Shown: positions 1-7,896 of the stretch, piece after piece
Numbering within the stretch: position 1 is the stretch's first letter
Layout: the number at the start of each line of letters is the position of its first letter
Origin: Stephanodiscus triporus
Taxonomy: Eukaryota > Bacillariophyta > Thalassiosirophyceae > Thalassiosirales > Thalassiosiraceae
DNA: 10,048 nucleotides
Direction: 5' to 3'
Assembly: GCA_036939755.1 (NCBI GenBank)
Contig: JALLAZ010001145.1
Location: forward strand, 1-10,048
Program-made: the position numbers and the translations under genes
The notes under the pieces: generated by a model
Told to the model about the DNA's origin: nothing
The model's input: the letters and a program-made list of their open reading frames with translations, nothing else
Database searches by the model: none

Positions 1-510
1 GTTTGCTGCTGCCACCTCATCATCCACCACATCATCCAGCTCATTTTCAGGATTGTTTGGATTGAACTGGATATCAGCTGGTGGACCGCCTTCATGACCT
101 ACTTCTGCGGCACCTTTTGCGACGTCAACATTGTCTTCGTACAAAGACTTGGAGCCATCATCGCTCTCACGAGAGGACTCTGCCGAATTGATGCCCAAAA
201 TTGCGGCATTGGCCTTATCCTGGATGCGACGCTCAATTCCGAGGCAGCGGAAGTGCGGTCACGAAGCTCGCCCGGTTTCCCAGTTGGCTTCTTCGTGTTC
301 TTGCAGAGTTTTTTGACCCAATTGTCGCGAACATCCTCCCCACGGCGAAGAACCGCTTCGTTGGTCTGTCGTTGGTACTAAAGAGTGACCTCCCTCCAGC
401 CCTCTAAGCCCTGGGGGAGAAGCCGCTCAATGATAGCGATGAGGACATTTTTCTGGTAATTGATGGCACCAGGAGTGCGCGCTATCGTTGTCCATGATGG
501 GAGGTTCAGG
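1..510 (-). pseudogene. Degenerate fragment of a Myb-like/DUF6818-like multigene-family protein, stop plus frameshift, open at left edge
   Basis: Read on the minus strand, about 477 down to 378 encodes GAINYQKNVLIAIIERLLPQ followed by a GWREV motif, then meets a TAG stop at 380-378. The same frame continues cleanly after the stop with YQRQTNEAVLRRGEDVRDNW and KKLCKNTKKPTGKPG, down to about position 255. There similarity jumps by one base: a single base seems lost in the stretch 250-256. The new frame (RCLGIERRIQDKANAAILG, then an acidic tail) stays open to position 1. The conserved look on both sides of the stop and of the shift argues against an intron. The pattern of LPxG, a Trp-rich helix, NW..KLC and KKPTG resembles a Myb/SANT-like repeated family I remember from diatoms and loosely link to DUF6818; that name is uncertain. 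No start codon is evident near 510. It may be a transposon-associated or gene-family relic; sequencing error is the alternative. Confidence 0.6.
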
Positions 511-541
511 TCCGGAAAAAATATTTAGACTTTTGGACCTG
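507..541. repeat. Short inverted repeat CAGGTCC/GGACCTG
   Basis: CAGGTCC at 507-513 is matched by its reverse complement at 535-541, around a 21-nt A/T-rich spacer that contains TTTAGAC. It borders the 48-bp palindrome directly and may be part of the same fold-back structure. Confidence 0.55.
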
Positions 542-643
542 GGGGTCTAAATAAAGTCGGGTTGGCCGGCCAACCCGACTTTATTTAGACCTCCGAAGCA
601 AAAAAGAGGCTCTGTTTTGGATTTAGACTCGCTAAATTTAGAC
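524..643. repeat. Cluster of five TTTAGAC motifs
   Basis: TTTAGAC occurs at 524-530, 584-590, 622-628 and 637-643, and as its complement GTCTAAA at 545-551. Two of the five are the ends of the 48-bp palindrome; the other three are outside it. They may be eroded copies of the same terminal repeat or binding sites. The remaining stretch 644-718 shows nothing more than two GCTAAATTT-type words. Confidence 0.6.
544..591. repeat. Perfect 48-bp palindrome
   Basis: The 24-nt left half (544-567) starts GGTCTAAATAAAG and ends TTGGCC. The right half (568-591) is its exact reverse complement, starting GGCCAACC and ending TTTAGACC. There is no spacer and no mismatch. DNA could extrude a cruciform and an RNA copy would fold into one long stem. 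The outer ends carry the TTTAGAC motif that recurs nearby. It lies between the pseudogene and the fold-back, in no visible gene. Confidence 0.95.
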
Positions 644-718
644 CTTTTTAGGCTAAATTTTGCTAAAGATTGCCCAAAAACCCCGAAAATTGAATTACGG
701 CAGCCACCCAATATATGG

Positions 719-868
719 TGTCACAGCTAATATCGAATATTGCAAAATATCGGCTTTAACCAGGAAGTTGCCGGAATTTTTCCGCAAATCTGTTGGGCCT
801 ATTGGGTATTTTTCGAAAACTACCTGGTTAAAGCCGATATTCGGCAATATTCGATATTAGCTGCGACA
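719..868. repeat. Fold-back element with 46-nt arms (MITE-like or hairpin-RNA-like)
   Basis: The left arm 719-764 and right arm 823-868 are reverse complements with three mismatches, separated by a 58-nt loop. The arms begin TGTCACAGCTAATATCGAAT on the left and end ATTAGCTGCGACA on the right. The tip of each arm next to the loop carries the GGCTTTAACCAGG word or its complement. No clear target-site duplication flanks it and it encodes no protein. The right arm ends 59 nt before the ATG of the SGNH-like gene, so it may be inside that gene's promoter or 5' UTR. Confidence 0.9.
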
Positions 869-927
869 GGTCCGTCAAAGCCAGCTTCGCGTCGCCTGGG
901 CGCGAGTATCAGGCAAACAGCGCAACC

Positions 928-3085
928 ATGGCAACAAAGGTTGGGGACGAAGTAGAGCTCGCAACTGTCACAGAGGAGGACGATGCCGAGGAACTTTCAC
1001 TGATCGGGCTATCATCCCCGGAAAGATGCCGGCTTTCGAGGCCGTTGGGATCAGCCTCGAGGTGGGACAACGCGTTGAGCCCAATCAAGCGCTACAAGGC
1101 AAAAATTGAGGGAATATTATACAGGGGACAAACGCACATTTCGTCCTCGAGTTTGTTGGGGTCGTCGCCCGACGGATCGAGCTCCACAACGCGACATTTG
1201 GTCTGCCTCGCGATCGTGTTCGTGGTGCTGCTCGCGGGCGTCTTCCATCTTGGACGGCTGGAGGCGAAGAAAGAGGTCGGCGGGGGGGGGATCGATGCGT
1301 ATGACGTGGGGAAAGCGAAGTCGAAGTCAAAGGTCGGTGCCTTCACCCGGGGGCATCTTGAGGCCACCAGGGTGGAGGCCAATAAGGTACTGACGTTGCT
1401 CGAGGAGTACTATTTCGGCAAGGATAAGGCTTACGATATGTTGATGAAATCGTGGCTCGATCCCTGGGAGTTCGACGAAGTGCATTGGCCGGAGAAACAC
1501 GAACGCAACGCCAAGCTGGTAGATACTCTTGCCCGTGCTCTCGTTACAGATGAACAAAAGACGTTCCTGGTGGGCGCGATCGGATCCTCCGTCATGGCGG
1601 GTCATGACAATTGTCACTACGATAGCTACCAGGCTCAGATGGAGCGTCTCTGGCAGCCCGTGTGGGAGGCTGCGGGGATGAATTTCGTGTTCCAGAATGC
1701 AGGGGAGGGGGGAGGGTGCGGTGATAGCTTTCAAAACCAGGGATTTTGCATCACGCAGAACGTTTCTCCTAATGTTGATATAGGTACGTGATCACATAAT
1801 ATGAAGATATGGTGTGTGCATACAGCATTTGTGGCCGCTCACTTGCTACCGTATTTCCTTCTTTCAGTCCATTGGTCTTGGACCTATTTCGGTGAACCCT
1901 CAAAGGAGGTGGAAGCTTTGGTAAGGTGGACGCAATTGTTGCCGAAGCAACCCCCTGTTCACCAATTCAACGCTGGTAACATCCCCGGTGGCGAATCTCA
2001 ATTGGCGAAACACTACGCTAAATACTGTATTAACTGCTTCTACATGCGTACGGCATTTGAGAATGGTGGTCATGACTTCGAATCGGAGAGGAATCGGGCG
2101 GTCGATCCATTTGATAGATTCGGTTGGGGTTATGTAGGTGATGGATACCACAACACGACGAGGTATGGCGAGCGAGAGACCGACGACGTGCGCAAAAACA
2201 GTCTTGGCGTTGTGATGAGAAATTGGGTGAGATACCCTATTACGTTCTTTTGTGTGATCATGGCATGTGGTCATCCTAACCTTACTTTTTTCACTGTAAA
2301 ATCTTACAAATTTATAGCATCCTGGCCCTATGGGCTTTCAGATTACGTCTGATGCATTTACATATGTGTACACCCAAGCACTTTTGATTGCTCTGGATCT
2401 GATCGAGACGGATATGAATGATGGAAAGGATCCTCGAGATACATGGTCGGCATCTAAGCGCCAACCTCTTTTGAAGACCGATCTCCCTGCTCCAATTTTG
2501 TGTGATCCGGAGTATTGTGTTGTTGATGAACCTCCCAAATGCCTCAACTTTGAATTACCGACGTTTGGTAAACCGGGTGCAAGTGTTGAGGACCCAGGTG
2601 ACGAATTAAATCCGTACAAAGACCACTACCAGAACTGGACTGTTTGGCATGCGCCTAACGATCTATGGTATATGGTCGACCAAGACGACATATCATTCTT
2701 TCAACATCGCCCTGAGAAGGACATATGCCGTCATTTGGATGCTTGTGGAGGAATTTCTGCTCAAAGTGTTAACGATGGCATGGTGGTATTTCGCCTTCCA
2801 AAAATGTCTGTGGGACTTGTAATTATCTGTGGAATGAGTGAGGGGAGGTCAGCTGCCGAAATGTTCATCAACAATACAGCAATTGAAATCAGCTACAATA
2901 CTGTGCCTGTGAATCCCGAGGAAATGGATATTTACCCTTGGGCCGGCAAGTGCACCCGTGTTATGAAGCGATTTCCAACGTCTGGTCGACAGTCAGAGAC
3001 GCCCACTGGGCATGCATATTTGGCCGTTAATGTAGTGGCCGACATGGAAAAACCGTTCCTGATTACTCAAGTAATCACACTTTGA
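928..3085 (+). CDS. Membrane-anchored SGNH-hydrolase-like protein, three exons
   Basis: Exons 928-1783, 1868-2226 and 2318-3085 join in frame to give 660 residues. The ATG sits in ACCATGG and is the first in-frame ATG after a stop at 829-831. Residues 1-90 are polar. A hydrophobic stretch at about 91-110 (VCLAIVFVVLLAGVF) suggests a type II membrane anchor, placing the rest outside the cell or in a lumen. The SGNH blocks are IGSSVMAGHD (nucleophile probably S221), QNAGEGGG (G259) and WHPGP (H406). Residue 403 is Arg, so the usual Asp three before the catalytic His is missing. The ectodomain is Cys-rich and has N-x-T sequons at N381, N511 and N590. The C-terminal ~130 residues look beta-rich and may be an accessory domain. 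SGNH enzymes are typically esterases or lipases; the substrate here is unknown. A run of nine G at 1282-1290 lies in exon 1, but the frame is coherent on both sides. I associate this family with diatoms. Confidence 0.85.
1784..1867 (+). other. Intron 1 of the SGNH-like gene (84 bp)
   Basis: Donor GTACGT follows NVDI; acceptor TTTCAG precedes the exon that continues HWSWTYFGEP. It splits a Val codon after its first base (phase 1). An in-frame stop lies inside the unspliced reading, and splicing restores a continuous SGNH-type sequence. Confidence 0.85.
2227..2317 (+). other. Intron 2 of the SGNH-like gene (91 bp)
   Basis: Donor GTGAGA directly follows the codons for RNW; acceptor TTATAG precedes HPGPMGFQ. 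It is a phase 0 intron that joins the WHPGP block holding the presumed catalytic His. The unspliced frame would read on to a stop at 2350-2352 and lose the C-terminal third. Confidence 0.85.
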
Positions 3086-3110
3086 TGAAAGCTTATTAGA
3101 CGGGCAGAGG

Positions 3111-3116
3111 AATAAA
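3111..3116 (+). promoter_or_regulatory. Candidate polyadenylation signal AATAAA
   Basis: AATAAA lies 25 nt after the stop codon of the SGNH-like gene. Position and sequence suit a polyadenylation signal, although algal genes often lack a strict hexamer. Confidence 0.35.
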
Positions 3117-3593
3117 ATTTAATCAACCATCGCCTGTTGAGTCTTGATTGTTATTGCCACAGTGATGTATTTACATTTATTATTGATTCTACCTAGAGTA
3201 GTCAATAACTGCCATCTCACATCCTTAAACTTACATCACAAAAGCCTGAACAAAAACTGTGTAAGAGGTCTACGTAAAAAATACTCTACTCTAGGAGGTC
3301 TTATCGTAGTATCGTACCCTACCTATGGTAGATACCTACTCTATCATTTTTTTAGAGTACATGACAAGGGCACCAACAAGCAAGGGGAGTTTTGTACTCC
3401 TATGTATTTTGGTCTGTCCTTTTCCCATCCGTAACTACGATACACAAACCTCTCTCAGTCCATCATAACTGGAGATTGCTCCCGATACAATACACGGACC
3501 GCATTGTCCCTCTTCCTTCCTCTCGCGCGGATCGGCCATTTTAAAGGAGTGTAATCCTTGAAAATTTGCGCCAGTGGACAGTTTGACGGACGG
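3117..3593. other. Intergenic stretch with a TACTCTA/TAGAGTA cluster and small hairpins
   Basis: No gene is supported here. TACTCTA occurs at 3282-3288, 3287-3293 (overlapping) and 3337-3343, and its complement TAGAGTA at 3194-3200 and 3353-3359. The pair 3337-3343 and 3353-3359 could form a 7-bp stem with a 9-nt T-rich loop. TTATTGA at 3180-3186 and TCAATAA at 3202-3208 form another small inverted repeat. The stretch must contain the 3' UTR end of the upstream gene and the promoter and 5' UTR of the nuclease-ATPase gene. An ORF at 3144-3434 has no ATG-supported or protein-like character. Confidence 0.6.
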
Positions 3594-3719
3594 ATGTGCT
3601 TGTTCAAATATAATGATGCACCCTCTTCAAATCTTCTCGGTCTGCTACAATTAATGATATTCATTAATATCGCGACATCGTTTCAATTTTCATGCATCTT
3701 CCACCATCGACGATCTTCA
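3594..3719 (+). other. Bipartite plastid presequence coding region
   Basis: Translation from 3594 gives a hydrophobic core (LLGLLQLMIFINIATS, residues 14-29) followed by FQFSCIFHHRRSSS, free of acidic residues and rich in Ser, His and Arg. A signal peptide with Phe at the +1 position of cleavage and a basic hydroxylated transit peptide is the known hallmark of diatom plastid import (the ASAFAP-type motif). A start at the second Met (3654) would leave too short a hydrophobic stretch. Targeting is inferred from sequence only. Confidence 0.6.
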
Positions 3720-6700
3720 TCCCCGCTTCATCGATGTACGCCTCATACTGTTATATGGTCATCGTCGCCTCCACCTCACTTTCAAGTGGGGGAGGAGGTG
3801 ATGGTCGTGGATGATGACGGTGCAGCACATAGCGCTGGAGTGATAGAACAGAAACGGGGCGGATGGTATACCCTCCGAATGAGGGACTCCAGTTTGATGA
3901 AACGGCGGGGATCTCAGTTGCAAAGGAATAAAGTTGCTCGCCCTATCAATGGAGGATCACAACGTAATTCTCGAGGTGCAGATTCACTGGGGAATGCTGA
4001 GTCGTCATTGGCAACATCTGCAAACATAGTAGATCTTGACGCCATCTTGCAATCAATGCATCAGAAACATTCCACACGACAATGCATCACTACCAAAAAC
4101 CAAACAACCTTAGAAACCCTCCATCAAGTCACGAGCTGCCACTCACAATACAATCGTTGGCTAATATTCTCTGACTTACACGTTATGCCCTCCACTCTCT
4201 CAACATGCCTCCAGGTACTTGACACAGTACACAATACTGCGGTCCACTTCAATTCTGGGATAATATTTCTGGGGGACTTCTGGCATCACCGTGGTTTTGT
4301 CAGAGTTGACTGTTTGAACGCCATTTTGCATGCACTGGAAACATGGGAAGTTCCAAGTATTATGATTCCGGGAAATCATGATCAAATTGATTGGAGAGGC
4401 TTTGAGCATGCCTTGACTCCATTGAGCAACGCGTATCGCATTTATTCGCCAAATGAAGTTCGTGGGACTATCCCACCTAAACAATATTCTGGTCCACTCA
4501 TAATATCGCATCCTACAAAATTTCTGAATGCATTGTTCATTCCTCATATACGCGACAAGGAGACGATGAAATCGATATTATCGTCGAACGAAACAGCCTC
4601 TTCCTCTGCATTATTTGTCCATGCCGACGTCAAGGGAGCGTCGATGAATGATCTCATGCCATCACAGCATGGATTATCAGCATTGGTCTTTCCAGCAAAT
4701 AAACACGTTTATTCAGGACACTTCCACAAGCCTCATGTGATTAATGTTGGAAAGAAGTCATCAACCTGCACATCAATACGTTATGTTGGAAGTCCCTATC
4801 AAACATCCTTCTCAGAGTCGGGGCAGGTCAAGTCTCTACTTCTAGTAGATTCCAAAAGAGATTGGCAATGCATCGAAGAAATACCAATTGATATTGGCCC
4901 GAGGTATCACCGTGTTTCTTCGGTGCATCATTTTTTAGACTTTAATAGAGCAAACGTCCGCAAAGGAGATAAAGTTGCCGTGACGATCAAGCCGCAGGAC
5001 TTGGAAGACATCAGGATTCTTTCCGGAAAAGAGCAGGCGGCAACAGTAGAAAACTCTCCATTTAAAGTCAGATTGGAAGAGTTTCGACAGTCAGGGATTT
5101 CGGTCGAACTTAGGGACCTCAAACCACAAGAGGAACTTGAGGAGGCATTCCAGGCAGGAATATCATCGTCTGGGGGTGGAGAAATAATAGAGTTAGAAGA
5201 TCTGTCTCCCAAGACTATTCTTGCGGCATACCTCGATAGTGAAGTTAGTCGTTCCGGGTTAGGAGAAACCATGGCAAAGAGGCTTTTGGAATCTGGTGAA
5301 ATACTACTTAGAGAAGCAAAAGACGTCGATACCAATAAAGGCGATAGTTCGCTCTTCGTAAATTCTCCAACCGAGTTGGATATAGAGTCGGTATCTGTGC
5401 TGGGGTTCGGGTCGTTTCGCCAAGAGGTCGTCTATCCACTGAGAAATCGTGGGGTTTTACTACTCAGGGGCACCAACAAAGATGATATTGGATCAGATAG
5501 GTGAGGTGATTTACTTTTTATTGCTGTTATTCTTCAGTCTTCAATCTTATGCCGCGTCGTTTTGCCACTGATGAAGTAATGGTGTAGGTAAGTCTACGTT
5601 GGCGATGGCCCCCCTTTGGGCACTATCCGGATCTTTAGACCCACGTCCTACACAAGATGGAAGAGTCGCAGACGTTGTCAATGACTTCAGTGACTTGAGT
5701 CAAGTTACAATTCGTGGATCCATTAACACCAAGCCATTTCTTGTAAAGAGAACCAAAAGCGCATCCGCTAAAAATTCCTCGCTCACTTTCGTATTGGACG
5801 GAAAAGCTCTGACTCGACAATCAATCCAAGGTACACAGGAATTGCTTGACCAGTATTTCAGCACTGGATCATTAATGAGAACTATCTTTCACGGACAGCA
5901 CACGATCGGTGGCTTGTTGGAATCTACTGATGCAAAGCTTAAAGAGGAATTGTCATACCTTGTATCACTAGATATATGGCAGAAATCAGCTTCCCTTGCC
6001 CGATTGAAACAGCGCGAACTATTGCGGAAAACCGCGGAGGTGGAAGGTATGCTTTCAATAAGAGAAAAGGATAAATTACAAGCGCAGGGGAAAACTCTGA
6101 TGGCAAAAGAAGAGATGAAAAGAAGAGAAGCGATTCTTGAGAGCGAACGTCAAGTACTGTCACAAAAGGAACAATGTTTCTCTGACGATTCAGTTACCCC
6201 TGATGTCGAAACAGCTATGGATTCAGTGCAAACTCAAATGAATGAATGCGAGAGTGAAATCGACCGTTTAGAAAAGGAGGCGTCAAAATCTCTGGACTCG
6301 GACAATGATGGGATAAATACGCTCAGGTCCCAGTTAAACGAAAAGGCTGCAAAAGAAAGCAATGCAAAGTCGAACCTACAAGCTTGCCAGCGTAATCATG
6401 AAATAGCATCGATGGAGCTTATGTCCGCTGAGAGTCGATTGCGCAATCTTCAGTCCGAGTGGAATGTTAGCACGAGTATGAATGACGATTCTTCTTCATT
6501 TTCGTCGCCAGAGACATGCCACGCTTGTGGTCAGCCAATTGTATCGAAAGTTACGCAGGAGCATGTACGAGAAAATATCATTGATATGCTGTCTAATGCA
6601 ACGCATCACAAAGACAAGGCTTGTGAAAAAGTCTCTTTAACCGCAAAAGCACTCGCTGAAGCGAAGAAAGAAGTGGCTGGCGTAAATTTGGAGGTACAGT

Positions 6701-7584
6701 CATGCATGGAACGGCTCCGCACGGCGGAAGTGAAGAGTTCACTTAGATCTGACAGCCTACTTCAAAAAATCAAAGAAACTCGGAAGATTCAAGCGGAGTT
6801 GTCAAAAGACTTTGCCACCCTTGCCAGAAAGGCGAAAGAAGTTTCTGAGTTCAATCTTCTCATTTCTCGCATGCAGACACACCTGCATGGGCTGAAAGAA
6901 TCCTTAAAAGCTTCTGTCACCGCCCATGAGAGTTGCTGCACCGATCTGGAAGCGATCGAATCTAACATTGAAGAGCTGAAAGGAGATAGAGAGCGCGCAA
7001 GAGACTCATCTTCTCTCAACGCATTGTTGGCAGATACATTCGGACCAAAAGGAGTGCAGGCATTCGTCCTTCGCAATGTAGTTCAATCGCTTCAACACTG
7101 CTCGCAGGCATATTTGGATGAACTGAGTGATGGATCATTGCAATTGCGTATGCAAGTTGGCTCAAACGATAGCATACTCAAACAAGCTGCCGTTCGTAAT
7201 CCTGACGGGACTTGGCGTGTACGGCCTTTGTCTTCGTTGTCGGGTGGTCAATGGAGAAGGTGTTCTCTGTCCCTTAGCCTGGGTTATATTGATTTGGCAT
7301 CCAAGCGGGGGAGGATGAGAAGCTCCTTGTTGGTGTTGGATGAGCCACTCACTCACCTCGATTCGGCAGGCCGTAAAAGTGTTGGAGAGCTCCTACGTAA
7401 AATGCTGAGCCAGGCCTGTGATATTGGAAAGACTGGGAGAGGAAGTTTTGCTCTGTCAACTATTCTCGTCATCCTACAAGAAATTGCCGCTGAAGAAATT
7501 GAAGAATGTTTTGACCAAACTGACGAAGTTATCAAACTTGGAGGAGAGAGCTTTGTCATTCTCGATGAGAATCACAAGGAATGA
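3594..7584 (+). CDS. Fused SbcD/Mre11-type nuclease and SbcC/Rad50-type ATPase, probably plastid-targeted, two exons
   Basis: Exons 3594-5500 and 5577-7584 give 1304 residues; the ATG is the first in frame after a TAA at 3552-3554. Residues 1-29 form a signal peptide ending ATS, then F30 and a basic Ser/His-rich stretch, as in diatom plastid presequences. Residues ~63-110 look Tudor/SH3-like. The phosphoesterase has FSDLH (D194, H196), GDFWH (D228), GNHD (N261), VHAD (H343) and GHFH (H376, H378), the complete Mre11-type metal-ligand set. From ~594 comes an ABC ATPase: SNGVGKST (K641), Q-loop Q743, coiled coil, CHAC zinc hook (C950, C953), second coiled coil, LSGGQ (1190-1194), VLDEP (D1224, E1225) and D-loop D1231. 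SbcCD and Mre11-Rad50 use ATP-driven clamping to cut DNA ends and hairpins; plastid DNA repair or replication is inferred here. Normally two chains, these modules are fused. The coiled-coil arms are short, about 200 residues each. A typical C-terminal H-loop His is not seen (Q1270). Confidence 0.92.
5501..5576 (+). other. Intron of the nuclease-ATPase gene (76 bp), splitting the P-loop
   Basis: Donor GTGAGG follows exon 1 ending GATCAGATAG; acceptor ATGAAG precedes TAATGGTGTAGG. Joining gives an AG|T serine codon (phase 2) and the reading GSD-SNGVGKSTLAMAPLWAL, an intact Walker A. Unspliced, exon 1 stops at 5502-5504 and the downstream frame would have to begin after the P-loop, so the intron is required for a functional ATPase. 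Confidence 0.9.
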
Positions 7585-7707
7585 GCTCATTCCGTGTGAC
7601 CATACTTAATTGAAGTTTGACATGCATTGAATTGTGTTTTGCATCATCCTAGTTCATTCAATCCTTTGTGAAGAGTATTAACGATCGTCACAATATGCAT
7701 TTTGACT
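7585..7707. other. Probable 3' UTR of the nuclease-ATPase gene
   Basis: This A/T-rich stretch after the stop has no AATAAA and no coding character. It is assigned by position only. Confidence 0.4.
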
Positions 7708-7870
7708 TTACAACCCGGCGGCGATCGCCATTGCGACATTCGCGGCCAACGCGGCAATCGCGGAAAGGGACACGAAGGTGGATACGAAATCAGCATCCTG
7801 CGACAGTATGCCACCCATCAGGAAAACTAGACCAAACGCATCCTCGTTGTAACTGTTCGCCTCGTCAGGG
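7708..7870 (-). CDS. Possible last exon of a minus-strand gene with a hydrophobic C-terminus
   Basis: Reading from about 7870 down to a TAA at 7710-7708, the minus strand encodes a stretch containing SPDEANSYNEDAFGL, then LVFLMGGIL, and ends FVSTFVSLSAIAALAANV followed by AMAIAAGL. Codon third positions are mostly G or C and the C-terminal half resembles a membrane helix. The frame stays open only back to a stop near 7945. An in-phase intron is possible, from a GTAAAT donor near 7946 to an ACAAG acceptor at about 7868; it would join a Pro-rich upstream exon (about 7947-8080), but that exon has no ATG. I do not recognise the protein. The opposite strand reads an Arg/Gly-rich sequence, which could be its shadow or the reverse. 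Confidence 0.27.
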
Positions 7871-7896
7871 GACTTGTATCCCGTGCAAATAACCAG

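Noticed and set aside
1282..1290. Nine-G run in exon 1 as a possible frameshift site
   Set aside because: The membrane segment before it and the SGNH blocks after it are in the same frame, so the run length is consistent with an intact gene.
1327..1734. 135-codon ORF on the minus strand inside exon 1 of the SGNH-like gene
   Set aside because: It lies opposite conserved SGNH blocks on the plus strand, has no recognisable domain and is best explained as a shadow of that exon.
3558..3593. Upstream TTG as start of the nuclease-ATPase protein
   Set aside because: Nuclear genes start with ATG, and starting at 3594 gives a proper signal peptide directly at the N-terminus.
4928..5335. 135-codon Ser-rich ORF on the minus strand inside the nuclease-ATPase gene
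   Set aside because: It is the antisense of an acidic linker; Ser/Leu-rich composition is what antisense of Glu/Lys-rich coding gives.
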